The notes: a model not told the origin generated them from the sequence alone. DNA of 64,000 bases from Varanus komodoensis (GCF_004798865.1 NW_025335587.1:5622353-5686352); one strand, 5' to 3'. Positions 1 through 13,703 are shown, counted from the first letter of the stretch. Translations and numbers: made by a program.

Positions 1-930
1 CGTTTTTGGCAGCATTGAAAAACATCTTCTCTTGGTAATTTTTGATTGCATTAAATGGGAGAGAAAGCATTTCTCTGTGCACCATGAAGAGGTGCTTCCA
101 GAATTGGCTCTCCTCTCCCTTGGTGGCTTCACCACATAGTCAAACCTTGGTTTGCTTTGTCATGCTGTCACGTTCGCTGGGTAATTGCTGAGTGTTCGGG
201 TTCACTGGTATACCTGATTCGGAGAGCACTAACCTCACTTTCAATTGATTTGATTTGCATATTTACAGACATTGTGCTTGTTCATATGAAACAACAGCCC
301 AGCATAAGTTATTGAACCTATGGCGAGACTGCAGCATGCACTGAACATGTGCAGCTGTCATGTTACATTTGCAACCTCTGCTCATGGCTGTTGTGTCATT
401 TGAACCTGGTGAGCATGGGCTATAAACAGCTCCTGTATAACTCATGGTTTGTTTTTAGGTAATGAGAGGTTGCTTAACTTTCACATAGCCTATACTGCAT
501 TGGTTATGACACAAAGACCTCCAGCTAGGTGTTGAATATTCAGCATTTCCTCTGTAGTCAGCACAGCTTGGCATGGATTAAATAACAAGTTTATGAGCTG
601 CAGTGTGTCATTTGCTCGACCGGTGTTGTGATGTCCTCCTGTATATCTGCTGAGGGAAATTACACGGCATCAAGAAGGGGAAAATAGCACTGAAGCAGCA
701 GCAGAGCTGGGAAATTATTCTAGCAAACATGATAGATAAAAGGTGTGTTTTTTTCAAATTCAAGAAATGCCGGGTCCCCTCCCCACCCCACCCTTGGAAA
801 TTCTAATTCCAATCAAATTCCAATCAAAGTGAGGAAGCCAATTATGGCCTTACTTTATCACTGAAGGTAAAATCTCTTCTATTCATACCCAGACTATTTT
901 AAATGAGTCTGCCAGCCTTCTTCAAAACGG

Positions 931-1045
931 TGCCTACAACTCCCATCATTCCTAGCCAGCACTAGCATTTGCAGTTTCCTCACTCATCATGACCAGTGGC
1001 CTGCTGATTGGGGATGATAGGGATTGTAGAAACCCATTTGTGGCT
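931..1045. repeat. Degraded palindromic repeat, family B
   Basis: The left side carries the motif CAACTCCCATCATTC and the right side a loosely complementary GGGGATGATAGGGATTGTAG, separated by about 70 bases. This is the same arm sequence as in the other family B elements of this window. This copy is among the least well preserved and its ends are approximate. Confidence 0.45.
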
Positions 1046-2719
1046 GATGAAGCACAGTTAATAAAGTTAAGAGTTATGTTTGGACCAAACAGGAAAAGCT
1101 GGCCAAACCTGAATAACCACTCCAGGTTTAGAACTTTTTCCTGAGAAAAGTATTGAAATCCTAATTCCTCACACATCTGAAGCCGTTATGAAGTTTGCTT
1201 GCAAGCAATTCTAAGAGCTGATATAGATCGTCAAAAGAAATCGGTTTTCATTCAGAGTGTAACTTACCCAAGCTCTGGAATCCCTGCTTCTGATTTGACT
1301 TCTGAAACGAAAATAGGTTTTACCACAGTGAGATCATTCTGCACCTACTTTAGAAATTATACCAGAAACAGAGATGCAGAGGAATGGATAACTCTTACTG
1401 CTGCTTCTCATTCTTCAAACTGGTTCTTTCTCAACAATGCCATGGGGGCTCTAGTGGAGTTTTCTTTGCTTCGGACACCTGAACAAATTTAAGAGTATTT
1501 ACCCGATGCGATGACCTCTCACTAGTTTTCTACCAGCTTCTTTCCGGATCTGCATGATACTTTGTCTATTTACAGCAAAGAATACAACCTTATGCCTGCA
1601 CAATAATATATGTCCATTAAACTTACCATTTTGAAGTCAAGTGATAGGCCCGGATGTTAGTGGACTTACATTAGCAGTACATTTTTGGTTCCTGTAGCAG
1701 AATATCCAAATGGTTCCTTTCAATTAAAAAAAGAAAAAAATAATGATACTTTTAGAGATACCACATGGCATGAACAAATCTGGGCACAGCCGTGGCAGCT
1801 ACTGCATTTTGTGTAGAAAGGAACTTTCACACACATCATAAAGTACTTTTGCATGCATTTTCAACAAAGGCAACATACAGTGCATGAAGCTGCTTAGAGT
1901 CTCCCTCTCCTTTCGTTCAAGTGGGGTCTGTCTCACACAGCAAAACAAAATTTGCAATGGCTCAGGACGTTGCGTCTCACACATTTAAGATTTCCTTGTG
2001 AAGTCTATGGGCTTCCCTACATAAGGCATTTATTGTGCACTTGTGGAAGTGTGTAGGGCCTTTTCATGAGGTCATCCAGAGCCTTTCTTGTGTGTTCCAA
2101 TCTTTTGAGTGGTTTCCTTCCTTCCTTTGGAGCAAGGAAAGTCTGGTATGAAATTTTAAACCACAACATGCCGGAACAAAAGCCTCATGAAAAGCTGCAA
2201 ACCTGCCCTAGTGCAGCCACACCACAACACCACCTTCTAGTGCTATAGGAGATACAGAAAGGCAGAAAAATGCAAACCTTTAGGGGCAGGGGGAACCTGT
2301 GTGGAGGATGCAATGAAGGCAGCAGAAGTGGCCTCAGGAAAACCCTCATGTGGAGAAGCGCTGCGTAGAAACTGAAAAGTGGCAATGCTGAGCAACCTTC
2401 CTGCTCCAATATATTTTTGTCTATGTGCAGATTCTGTGTTTGAAAGGTAGCAAGTCTTTTACTAAAATGCCACACCACAAAGGTTTGGGCTGTAGATTCC
2501 TAGCAAACAGTATGGAAAATACTGTCAGAAGCAATCAACATCCTTGGAGAGGTGGCCCATTAGTGGAGTGTTTGCTAACGGGGATCACTTTGGGGCATAT
2601 AATTGCTTCTGACACCCAAGCTGATCAGACCCTCGGTATCTCTGTATCCAGCAAATCACCCATGACAGTTTTGATAATTTGACTTTTTCGGCCCAAAACA
2701 GTGTGTGCAAAATTGCTTC

Positions 2720-2748
2720 AAGAGAGAGAGGGAGAGAGGGAGAGAGGG
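2720..2748. repeat. GA-rich simple repeat
   Basis: Short run of GA and GGGA units, a low-complexity purine tract with no sign of function. Confidence 0.8.
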
Positions 2749-4390
2749 GTTGTGGGGGAAGTGTAGGAAGAAAAGAACGGTTGCCCTGGGTCAGGCTGTG
2801 AAAATGTAACCACATGAGCAGGTCTACATATATGTCAATTAGTATAGGGGCCACTCTGCGGGGCTTGTGAGATTCCCCATTCCTTCCCTGAGGCTTAATT
2901 AAGAAACGAGAGGAGGTCTGCCATGTGAAATTAAAAGTTGGGGGAGGAGGTCACTTCAAACAAGACAAGGTTGACATTGTATGAGCGGGCTTCTGGACTT
3001 GCTGGGTGCTCAGAACTGATTAACACGCCAATTGTAGTGAGCTCATGCATCAGTTATCCACTCAGCTGTGATGCTCTCCTGAAAGCAGCAGTGTTTCTAG
3101 CACATATGTGCTTTCTGCTTTAATTTAGTCAAGGCAGGGAGGAATATACACAACGTCAAAACACATCTTTAGAGAACTGTCTTATAGACTTTGGCTGCTT
3201 TCTTTTGTACAGGGTGCCACTCTAATCCTTCAAAGGGTACCATTTCAGGCCACTTGAAAGCAAATGATGCTATAGTGCTTACTACTGAGAAGAGTTTAGT
3301 TTAGTTCTCTGAACAGAACTTCGATTGAAGGTCTTAGTCAAAAGTCCTCTTTTGGATCTCAGCACCTTTATAAATAAAAGATGGTTCCAAATGAAGTGTT
3401 CACTATACTCTTGCCCTGCATCAGTCACAGAATTCTGCTGAGGGTCCAGACAACAGGGAGATCTACACTAGAGCCCCTTCTGTTTATGAAGGCAACACCA
3501 TCATGGTGTTTATGCAAAATGCCTTTCTCAGGGTGGGCGCATGCTACTGAGTACAGTGCAGTGTTGAGGAGGTGATCTTGTGTCACATACAAATCCAATT
3601 TTGGGAGAAGTAGAAGGAGCTGGAAAGAGAAAGTGTGTAGGGGAAGGGACCTTCAAGGTTCCTTTGTTCTTGTGTTTGCTTGCTTGTTTTTTAGCTTTAT
3701 TAATTATGCAAAAGAGGCATAGTAGGATTTCTAAGGTTTCTACTCACTGGGAGAATGCTACTGACGGGAGAATAAACTTTGGACTATTATTGCCTAAAAT
3801 GGACATTGAAAGTTCTTTTTGTTGGAATGTTGTGCCTGTTTGGCACAAGGATGTTGGAATAGTTTGATCAAATCTTTAAAGACTTGGAAATGTTTGAATA
3901 TAGGATATTTTCCTGCTGTACTAGGGGTTGCATCAGGTTATTTCCAGTTCTATGGCTCCATGAGCACACTGTGTATAAAAACGACTCTTGTGGTTTCCAT
4001 CATCTGGTAGTTTTTGATTTGTCTGCCAAGTAAGATAAGTTATTGCTTGCACTAGTGGGATATACTTCTGTTTTTACATGCTGAAAGAAATGGCTCACTC
4101 TAGTGGATCTGGGGATTATTTCTCAGGATGTCAGGATTCTATATGACCATTCACAAGACTATCCAAACACTTTCCTGAGGCAAACACAATTTGTCCAGCT
4201 CATACATTATACATAGCAGGACTATTTGATAAGTCAGTTGCACATCAGTATGGCAGTCCCAGCAGGCTCAAATTCCAGAAAAAAGACATAAGTGCTTTAA
4301 TAACATTTTAAGTTGCATCTTCTCTGCAAGGTTTCCAGTAAGAAGCTTGCTCTAAGATTACAATGCATTAGTTTATTTTGGATTAATCCA

Positions 4391-4523
4391 GAGGTGGGCA
4401 ACTTGTGGCATTCCAGGTATTATATGGTACAGTCCTTATCAGCCCTGGGCAGTATAGCTAATAGTGAGGGATAATGGGAACTGAAGTCCCAAATATATGG
4501 ATGACCACAGGTTGTCCATCTCC
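4391..4523. repeat. Palindromic repeat, family B
   Basis: The element opens with GAGGTGGGCAACTTGTGG and closes with the complementary CCACAGGTTGTCCATCTCC, so the whole 133 bases could fold into one long imperfect hairpin. Its inner arms carry the degraded ACTCCCATTATCCC-type motif seen in the other copies. It has no coding capacity. It may be a small non-autonomous transposon or the folded end of a larger repeat. Confidence 0.6.
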
Positions 4524-5759
4524 AGATCAAACCATCATCTTATGTTCGAATCATCAACATCCTCACATTTCTGAAGGAGCACCCAAATCCTGCTTCTCTT
4601 TTTAGACAGTGTTTTCCCACAAATACAGTGTGTTTCTACAGGGCTGGCTGCTGTTTCAGCTTCTTCAGAAGATGAGTGTACTTCAAAAGAAAGGCTACAT
4701 GCTCCAGCTGGAGATGGATTGGTCTGGGGCTTGTAAGCAGCTGCTACTTGTTGTTTTGCATCTGGGATGACATCCACATGAAACAGCTTTCTAGGCAATC
4801 CTGTACTGCCAAGTCCAGTTTTGGCTGAGAAGATTGTAGAATTGGGTTGAAACACATGAAATGCACTTATTCATATATAGAATATTCTCCAAGCTTATTT
4901 TCCCACTTTCTTACTCTGACAATAAAGGAACATACCATACTCCCAAGAAGGATGAATAAGAATACTAGCATCATGGATACTATATTAATTTATTTTTGTT
5001 GAGTTCTGAATTTAGAAAACTATCAGTAGCAGCAACATCCAAACAAAGTTTCAGTGGGAGCCTATGGAACAAATCACCTCATTTCACAATTATATCATCT
5101 TAAACAGATTACTTTCCAGGCTCAAGATCTTGACAAATGGCTGATCTTGAAATTTTTTCTCTGGGTTTCTCTGCCTTGCATAGGATACCCATAATCCTCT
5201 GAGTTCAGAGGGCTATGTGCATCCCCATACGATGGTGCCCTAACTAAGGATGTGGTTCTTAACTGCTAAGCAACACTGTATGGAAGGGGTTTACTTATGA
5301 GTAAATGTGCATAGATTTGCAATGCTGCTTCCAGTAGGAGAAAGCTGTCATGTTTGAGGAGGTATGGTTTATGAATTGCTGCCTTGGTTATGTTCTTATC
5401 CCTCAAACTGTGAGATAGTATGAACAAATACCAATGAGGACAGAACATCTGTAAATTTGCTAGTTGTAAAGGAGAGATTTTGGCAGATGCAGCCTATCAT
5501 ATATGATGATTTTCCTTCTTCAACATGCTTCTGATGCCTGTCATCTTTTGTACTTGTGAAAAATGTAGGAGGGCATGCACTGATAACACAAAATCCGGCT
5601 AATCTGCTGCATTTCTTCATAAGGATATGGATATTTTTACAAATGAATTATTTAAGGTCACAGTCCTTTAACTGCTTACTCCAAAGTAATCTTATTGGCT
5701 TCAGGGAAATAACACTGAAGCATAGAAACTCAAGAAGATAGTATACTGAAGTCCAGTGA
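4524..5759. other. Unannotated non-coding sequence
   Basis: Nothing recognisable. Short open frames occur on both strands, without domains or splice-bounded structure. Confidence 0.6.
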
Positions 5760-5905
5760 AGGAGGTTGATGTCTGATCTGGGCATAGTAGCCTTAGTTAC
5801 ATCCCTTTTGAACTGGTGAAATTTGCACTACATGGGACAACTTCTGAAAGTGTCCAGAAACTTCAGGTGGTCCAGAATGCACATTACACATGATTGAATG
5901 GATGC
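5760..5905 (+). mobile_element. L2-type LINE fragment
   Basis: The stretch resembles the downstream part of an L2 reverse-transcriptase gene, where a phrase meaning 'small number of loci, one chain of products, scored against the template' corresponds to DNA such as TGCACTACATGGGACAACTT followed by GTGTCCAGAAACTTCAGGTG. The same phrase recurs at 34180-34240. It is a short, heavily mutated scrap without an open frame. Assignment to L2 rather than another CR1-superfamily LINE rests on memory of the family, not on alignment. Confidence 0.5.
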
Positions 5906-6784
5906 TGTTAACCTTCAAGAGGGCTGCATTGCCAGCATCCTTGACTGCTATGGAGTAATCCAAAGCTTGAGAACAAATGAATTCAGAGCTTCCTCATTAG
6001 CATGCTTCTTGGAGTTTGGTGGAACTCAGGATAAATCCCAAGGTCCTTTTCTACAGTGGACTTGACATTGTCAACAAACATATGGAAAGACTTTGATATG
6101 CTTCCCCTTCTCAAGACCCTCTGGTTTAAACCTACATTTGAACTCCACATTGAAAAGCAGGACCTGCCAAGCCCTGAGCAACATGCAAAGTTCAGTCATA
6201 TATGAAACTCTAAGTTCCACATTAATCACAGGCACGTTTCAGTCAGTTTTGGAGTCACAATTCTCACTGTCACTTACACTTTGTTTTGTGGTTCAGGCAA
6301 AGGGGGGTTTCCAATCTCTGGAAGTCAAAGTTCATAAACTGCCTCAGGTAAGAGTGAAATTAAGTTAATGGGGCACCTCCCAACTTTAGCACACCAGTGA
6401 AGACCACTGAGGATATGTGTAGGTCTTACTAGCCTACACATATCTGTTCTTCCAGAGGCAATAACAAAAACAGTACCTGATATATTTTGAGAACTACAGG
6501 ACAGATTACTTTTTTAACAAATAAATTCACACAAGGCAAAACGCTGTTACTGAATCCTGCACAGGATTGTGTTTTGCATTTTAATTATTACTTTAGTTGT
6601 AAATGTGATTATGTTTTTGTTTTTTACTTTATGCTTTTCTCTGGTCAAATACATTAAACCATCTCTGGCTCTCAGTGTGGATATTTGGTCTCTGCCACAA
6701 GACAAAACCTATTTCAGAGAGAGTCTTTGTGTGAGTAGGATCAGCATATGCAAAAGGCACTGTTGGTGAGTTGAAACTTAATAT
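5906..6784. other. Unannotated non-coding sequence
   Basis: No gene seen. Two frames of 66 and 91 codons at 6569-6769 and 6093-6368 have no domain that I recognise; the former is hydrophobic only because it is T-rich. Confidence 0.6.
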
Positions 6785-6892
6785 CTGGAGGATGGTATAA
6801 CGTGGTGTCCTGCAACAGCAGGTGGTTGGACTTGATGGCCTTCATGGCCCCTTCCAACTCTACTATTCTATGATTCTATGGTACTATGGAGG
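6785..6892 (+). mobile_element. CR1 LINE 3' end
   Basis: The segment ends with the hallmark CR1 3' terminus: a GGTTGGACTTGATGGCC phrase, then CCTTCCAACTCTACTATTC and the short tandem octamer ATTCTATGATTCTATG. CR1 elements end in this octamer repeat rather than poly-A. This is a 5'-truncated copy of about 100 bases with no coding sequence. Confidence 0.85.
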
Positions 6893-9800
6893 AGGGGCCC
6901 CTTCCCTCCTATGGCAATGAGGAAAGATGAGGTACCTTGTTGTGGTTATTCAGGTGGCTGTTGGAGATATTGATATTCTGGGCTCTTGATTAGGTTTCTT
7001 CCCAAATTAAAGGGATTTTACTTTGTCTTGCAGGCTAAATGGAATCCAACAGTGAGGAGATGGGACCACTGACTAGAAGGAGGCTGACTAGGGACTGATG
7101 GTTGCTCAGACTAACGAGGCTCATTGAACTGTCACCCTTCACTGACTGGATCAGGCCTGACCCAAGCAGCTTTGCTGCCTTAGGAGAGTCGCAAAAGTCT
7201 CCCCAAGCCCCAGTTAAAGTGCATAGTCTTAGCACCTCAAGCTAGGCAAGTTATTTCTTGCTAAGGCAGAAAATGCTACAAGCTTCTCCCCTCAGCAGTA
7301 AAACACAACATTAATGAATTAAATTTCTGTTAATGGACTGTCTTTTCATGACATCTAAACTCAGCTGCATGAGATGGGTGCCTCACTCTGTGTGAGGGTA
7401 GGACTGGCCCTCAGGTATATAAAGAAATGGTAATACTGAGTAAATGGGATACTGAGTAACTTCCATCTCAGAAATAAGCAGCATTTGTGGAGCTCTCCTC
7501 CACTGGACATCAGTTCCAATGGAGTGTGAAGCAAAATAGTGTGTCTGCATATATGCACAGACTCCAGGAAGTGTCTTTGCAAAGCACTGGCCATGTGAGA
7601 GCAGTGATCAAAGGATGGGGGAATGAAATCCACATTTTCCCCTCCCCAGGACGCCCCCATTTTAGCCAAATTATGTCCCCTGTAGCTTTCTAAAAGCAGC
7701 AGCTAAGTGTGCCTTCATGAAAGACAAGCATGAAAGGCTTTGTCTGCTCCTCCCAGTAAATTGAATGCTGTCTGGGAAAGGCAAACTCTGCTTGCTTCAC
7801 TTAAAGCAAAGATAACAAATGTTCCACTCTAGTGTGCTCATTTACCCCTGCAACTGGCCTAAAGGGGCATGCTGCCTTGGATGCTGGGGGTTATATGCAG
7901 CCATTAGGACTAACAGGAAGGACACTGAAATGAGGGCAAGACTCTGGGCAAATTCCATCCAGAAGCCTTTTGTTCTGTGATGTGATAAATCTGTGAAAGC
8001 TGAAGTGTAAGCAGAGCATGACAAGGCCACTTTCCTCAGAGAGTATGTGGCTCCTCTTTCAGAGAGAGATTCTTTTTCAGTCTATATTCAGAAAGAAGAT
8101 GTGCTGACCCAGGGCTGGCCCTTGGATGAATAGTTCCCTCATCAAGAAATCTCTTCAGAGCCTCTTTCAATTCCTAGGTTTCTTCAAATTTCTGTCTATG
8201 ACACACAGGTTTATAATATCTGAGGTGTTTATAGAACTTGCCAATCAGGCCTTAAAGTAAAACCATATTCTGCCGATTCTGTTTTGAAGGCCTGAGTACT
8301 GTGTCCCCCTGCCTGAACAACTCTGAAACTTGAGGAGGCCTTGAAAGTGGGTGACGAGGGCTCCATTGCTGGTTCTGGCAGCTGCAATTTGTAATGGGGA
8401 TCTAAGGATGTTGAGAACCTTTCTGGGACCAAAGCCAGGAGCCATGTTCCATTTGGAGAGGTTGTGGCATTACAAATGAACTAAGCATCTAGACTAGTGC
8501 TGTCCACTCCGGGGCCCAGGAACAAAGATGGCAGTAGGTCTAGATGGAAGCCCAGAGAGGAAAACACTGTGCCTGTTTGCCAGTATATTGGAGAGCTTTG
8601 TGTCCTGCTCATTAGGAGGAAGTGTGGCCTGGATCAGGGCCCTAATAACAAGCCAGGAAGGGATGGGGCATCAGCATTCCCTGTAAAGCAGTTTGGATGG
8701 AGCCTTGTCCTTGCTGCAGCAACACCTTTCTTACTGCGATTTCTGCTGGACAGCTCCCCTGCTAGTCTGCCTTTGCTGCTCCTTGGACCACAGGGCTGTG
8801 CCTGGGCAGGCCGGGAGTTACTTTCAATGCAGGGATGGGAGGAATGGGGCACTGCCATCAAACTAGACACTGAGAGAGCTACTGTAAAACCAACTGTTGG
8901 GAGTTCAGCTTTGTAGGCAGTACCCACAAATCTTGTAGAATTTATGGAAAAAAGAGGGTCAAGGACTCTCTTTACTTTTTGTTAACCCAGCTGACTGCAG
9001 AGAGTGTTCTACAAAAGCACCACCACTGAGCTCAGCTTGGGGCCCAGGCTGAGCATTCAGGCCATCCATCCCCAAGCCTAGCCCTGTATGAACTTTATTT
9101 GCTTATAAAACATCTGAGCTCAGAGCCAAAGTAGACATGGGCATATTTAATAAAGACACGGTGCCTCTCCTGGCTATAAAGAAGGGATAGAGGGGTGTGT
9201 AGTTGCATGTATTTATATTTGAGAGTGTGTAGGACTGAGGGGTGAGATATGAGCGCAAGATTTGGCCCTCCTTGCACTGCTTCAGTGCTTTCAGATTCCA
9301 CCCCTTCATTGGCTTCCAGTAACAGACCAGCCATGAGAAAGCAGCTAAAAGCAGCCATATGCAAGAAGGTTTCTCTTCCCTACATGCTCGGTTTGATATA
9401 AAAGGAGACTTCCCCAGCTGTGGCTTCATAGACAAATGGGCCAGCTCATGTTCTGTTATATACACGCAGGTCTAGTGTGGCTGTCTGAATGAGGGAAAAT
9501 GGTCCACGAAAGATCCAGAAACTTAACAGTAATTCATTTGGTGCAGAAGAACTGCTCTTTGATCCAGCTAACTCAGCCCAGGAGGGCTGAGCGCAAGAGG
9601 AAGGAAAATGTTTTCAATTAAAGTAAAAAAAGAGTAAAGTTGAATGATCAGGAATGATTATTTAATTTAAAATGTATGTTTTAATTCCCCTCCCCCAAAT
9701 GTTCCAACATGAGAAAGGGCTGGCTCTGTGACTAGCTTGTTAAACAGAATCACTCGGCTACTGGCCCACACACATTGTTCGGCAAGCTGCTCTGGAGATG

Positions 9801-10360
9801 TATGGCTCTCCTTGGTTCCCACTGCCGGGCTTCCTCCTCCCTCCAGCCTGGCAAGACAGGCCAAACGCAAGCCATCAGGCCGCACAACATTTTTCAGTGG
9901 AGCAGCTGTCACTTTTATGACAGAGGGACTTTTAAAACTGGGGAAAGGAGGGCTGGTCAGCTATTTTAGGGGGAGGATGTTACCAGAGCCTTCTTTAATA
10001 AGGAAGAATCATAGGCTGGTTTCAGAGGGTTATGTACACATACATTCAAGATAGGACAACTGGCAAGGGGTACCTTTCTTTTCTCTGTTTTCAAGCCTAG
10101 AGAAATTAAAAATATTTTCAAATGTTAGGCTATTTTGTTTCTACTCACTGAAATGTTCATAAATTCCTTGGACAACTTCTGCTGATACAAAAGACCGCAA
10201 AGAAGGGCACCAGCTACATGGAATTCCTATAGTAATCATGACAATTCTGTTTTTTCCTTCTTAATAGGTTTCCAGTGGTGAAGAAATTCTAGTTGTGCTC
10301 TCAGTGGATGATAGACATCAATGGAATTCCCTTTTATTGAAAGATATATTGGGAGTGGGT
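6893..10360. other. Unannotated non-coding sequence
   Basis: I see no gene or clear repeat. The longest frame is 139 codons at 8497-8916. It lies opposite another open frame of similar length, has no domain and is rich in low-complexity leucine and alanine, so it is probably a chance frame in a GC-richer patch. Confidence 0.55.
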
Positions 10361-11300
10361 ATAGAATCACAGAATAGAAGAGTTGGAAGGGGCCAAAAAG
10401 GCCACTGCATCCAACCTGTTTCTCATTGCAGAACTCCAAGTTAAAGCATCCTTAACGGATGGCTGTCCAGCTGCACCTTGAGTGCCTCCAGTGTGAAACA
10501 GCTTGTGAGCTCACAGGTGCTTGTTTCCATTGGTGCATTACTCTAACAGGGTTTTTCCCCCCTGATGTTCAGTGGGCTTCCTGTAACTTTAGCCTATTAT
10601 CCCATGTCCTGCTCAATCTGGATGATTCCAATCCTTTGCATGACAACCTTTCAAGCACCTGAAGAGTGCTAGCGTATCTTTCTTCAGTCTTCTCATGCCT
10701 GAGTATGCCAATTATTTTCAGTCTCTCACCATACGGCTTTGATTCTAGTTCTCTGATCATCCTTGTAGCCCTCCTCTGACCCTTTTCTAGTTAGTTTGCA
10801 TTTTTCTTAAACTGTGGAGGCCAGAACTGGACACAGTTTGCAAGATGCGGCCTAACTATTGTTGACTAGATGGGAACCAGTGCTGCGTGTGCTTTGGAAG
10901 TGATACTTCTACTAGCAGTCCAGAATAGCATTCACCCTTTTTTGCAGCCACATCACATTGTTCAAGCCACATATTCAGCTTGTGATTTACAACACTTCCA
11001 AGATCCTTCTCACTTTTAGTATTGTTGAACCAAGTGTCTCCATCTTGTAACTATGCATTGGTTTCTTTTTTTACTATATGCCTCTTCCCCTATTAAATTT
11101 AATTCTGTTGTTTTCAGCCCAGCACTCCAGTCTATAAAGGTCACATTGCATTTTGTTTGTCTTCCAGGGTATTAGCTGAGTAGGTGGTCAGTAGTAGACT
11201 CCAACTACCATGCTCCTTTTATTCTTTACTCCATTTATTGTAACCCAGATATTCACAGTGGGGCTATGCCTTCCCATACTTTTGTGCAGAGCTTTTTATC
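10361..11300 (-). mobile_element. CR1-type LINE copy, reverse strand
   Basis: At its left end is the reverse complement of the CR1 terminus (AGAATCACAGAATAGAAGAG, then TTGGAAGGGGCC). Going right it continues through CR1 3'-region phrases, including GTAGCCCTCCTCTGACCC and GGCCAGAACTGGACACAG. It thus reads 3' to 5' across the window for at least 850 bases. The right boundary is uncertain; similarity to CR1 untranslated sequence seems to persist to about 11300. It has no intact frame. The copy is old, judged by its many small differences from the phrases I remember. Confidence 0.75.
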
Positions 11301-13204
11301 TTTCGCATGTAGCATGACCCTGCCCCCTTTTTGTGGCTTTTTGTTGTTCTTGAACAAGTTATATTCTGTATGCACTCTGGGAGGCTGCACATGAAGGTGG
11401 CTGGTTGTGCAGTTGGGGGTCTGTGAGCATTCACAGACTTCCTCTTGACTCAGCTTACTTTGCAGGGCCAGGCCAAGCATGAGAAGAATTCCATGGCTAT
11501 TACCAGGCAAGTCCATGGGTCTTCATGACATACATGGGTTTCATCCCACGAGGCAGGGTATCTCCAACAATCACCACTCTTCTCTTCTTGATGTTGGTAG
11601 GCCTCTGCTTCACTGACTTTCAGCCTCTCTCTTGTTGTTGCCCGGGGTGCCCTGTGGTTCTTCCTCTGCAGGCTGTCCTGAAAGCAGTTCCTTAGTTGCA
11701 GTGCTTCCACTGGTGCAGAATGTCTTCTTGCTTTTCTGCTCCTGCCACCCCTTTCTAGGTATTTTCCTCCTTTGCCTCAGATTGGTGTTGCTCTTCCAGC
11801 TCCTGTGCTTCCCTTTGCTGTTGTAGTTTTACTGCTCTGTGGAAGAACTCTTCCTCTTTTCTTATTACTTTGAGTGTACACTCTTGTCATGATAGTATTC
11901 TTACTTTTCCCCCCATAGGACAACCAGTTGCCTAGATAGGCCATGTTGATCTCAGGCAAACAAACAACAACAAACATACTCCCACAAACATTGCACAGAC
12001 CTTGCTGGTTACACCACTGGGGTGTCCTTTGTATCCATAGTCTCTACTCCCTTTCTGATTCCACCTTATTGATTGTGTTGGAATGACACGTGCATTGTCC
12101 TGACTTTTGTAAAGGTTAACAACAGTATATCAGTGTGGGCTATAAGGGGAACAAACTGTAAAACAGGTTTGGTGTACCTTTGAGAGACAACTTCCCTGCC
12201 TTTTAAAGCCAAGTCTTGACCAACACATTTCAATGGTATGCATGTCAGCTCTGAAGTAAATCCCACTGAAGTCTGTGGTACTTACTCCTACGAGAGTTTG
12301 TATAGGATTGTAACATGATTTAATGAAATACACATAATGGTCACACCTCACAGAGTATTCAGAACATAACATCTGGAATGCCTTGGCACAGTAAAGGTTA
12401 CTCAGCCTTGATCATGGACCATAATTTTTTTTCCAATAATGAGATGATTGACTTCTGCTGCACTGAATTGGCTTTGAAAATTATCCTCCCATTAAGACTT
12501 TAGAAGTAAAACATGAACTTTTCTTCTCTATAACATGATCAAGCTTGTGTTCTCTCTTACAGTCTATAATTTTTTCACTTACTTTTCTTCACAAGCATTT
12601 TTGTTTTTCATTTGTTCACAACAGTACCAGCTAGTCTGATTATACCCAATTATATCCATAGATAAATGCAAATTTAAAAACTGCAGGAAAATTGCTTTTT
12701 TCTGGGACTGCTGGAACAGGCAGAATAATATAGCGTTGTTTGATCTTGCAAAGCCATCGCTTTTACATGCTAGCATGTGTCAAGCTTGGTTTTGGCAAAA
12801 CTGTAGTACAGCACCTGGTTTAGTTTTAGCTTGCTTGCTATACAATTACAAACAACAGATAGTTTCCCTGGAACAAAACCTCAGGCTACAATCCAGACTT
12901 GAGGGTTCTGCTGTCTCTCATAGGATACCTTCAGCAATCAAGGTGTCAAAAGTGCCTAAATCTTCCTTTTCTGTTGTTTTCTTTCTGTATGATCCAGGGC
13001 TTTATAATGTCTTATAAGGGTTGTAGAATATTGTAGATGCTCAATTTGGTTAGTATGCTGTGTTGGTAAGTTTTGATTGTACAAATCTACCTGACTCCAC
13101 TGAAGCTTAGGTAGTGTGATATGCAGCTACCTTGTGTTCCCAAATGCCATTTTCTGATGCTAGGACATCAAAGGGCTTCCCTTTCTTCTACTTCTAAATT
13201 CCCA
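11301..13204. other. Unannotated non-coding sequence
   Basis: No gene seen. Around 12230-12310 are short phrases (AGTAAATCCCACTGAAGTC, then GTATAGGATTGTAACATG) that resemble a dispersed squamate repeat with a ...GCATAGGATTG... arm, but they are too decayed to delimit. Confidence 0.5.
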
Positions 13205-13400
13205 TGAGTCAATGCCAAATTTATTTATTATTTAATTTATTCACAAGATTTCTACCTTTCCTTTGATAGAATCCAAAAATGGTTTATACAATAAAGTTCT
13301 CAAACCAATAAACACATAAAAGTCCCCCAAAGGGCATAAAACATGCTAAAGCTAAAGTACAAACTCAGTTAAAAGTTCAGGAAGGTGAATGGTCTTAGCT
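13205..13400 (-). mobile_element. LINE (L2-like) 3' tail, reverse strand
   Basis: Begins with ATTTATTTATTATTTAATTT followed by a phrase ending in AATGGTTTATACAATAAA. This is the reverse complement of the AAATAAATAAA-tailed 3' ends seen at 28200-28262 and 48462-48720. Only the 3' tail region is present, with no coding part. Confidence 0.55.
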
Positions 13401-13577
13401 AGAACACAGTTGGCATATATCTCTATATGTTCTGTACAAGACTTGCCAAAGCATGATATTTAGGTAAACTTTTAAGTCTTTTTAGAGTGAAATTAGCATT
13501 ATTGGCATGTTACTGTTTATCTGTTTCTATGAAATCTCATGGAAACGGAGTCCAACAGAGAAAACTGCCTAAAGGGA

Positions 13578-13703
13578 TAATTCTATGCATGTTTAAACAG
13601 AGAATCATCTGATAACTCCCAGCATTCCCCAGCATGGTTGGCTGAAGAATCCTGGGAGCTGTAGGTTTTTTTCCCTGTCTAAATGTGCATAGGCTTATAC
13701 CCT
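13578..13703. repeat. Hairpin (palindromic) element, family A
   Basis: The left arm reads TTCTATGCATGTTTAAACAG and the right arm is its near reverse complement, CTGTCTAAATGTGCATAGGC. Just inside, AACTCCCAGCATTCC pairs with GAATCCTGGGAGCT. The 126 bases therefore form one long imperfect hairpin without coding potential. Related copies lie at about 19708, 36254, 40896 and 44780. The shape suggests a very small non-autonomous DNA element, but I cannot name its family. Confidence 0.7.

Larger units (their letters stand above)
1..4390. other. Mostly unannotated non-coding sequence
   Basis: I see no gene here. Open frames are short, lack recognisable domains and occur on both strands, as expected by chance. 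A frame of 97 codons at 1199-1492 has no motif I know and no splice signals at sensible places. The stretch contains a degraded palindromic repeat near 931-1045 and a GA-rich tract at 2720-2748, each listed separately. The remainder is apparently single-copy intergenic or intronic DNA. Confidence 0.6.

Noticed and set aside
1199-1492. 97-codon plus-strand frame
   Set aside because: No domain, no conserved-looking motif and no splice-bounded structure; length is within chance for 64 kb.
8497-8927. 139-codon plus-strand frame and overlapping 97-codon minus-strand frame
   Set aside because: Both strands are open at the same place because the DNA is GC-richer and short of stop codons; no domain or splice support.
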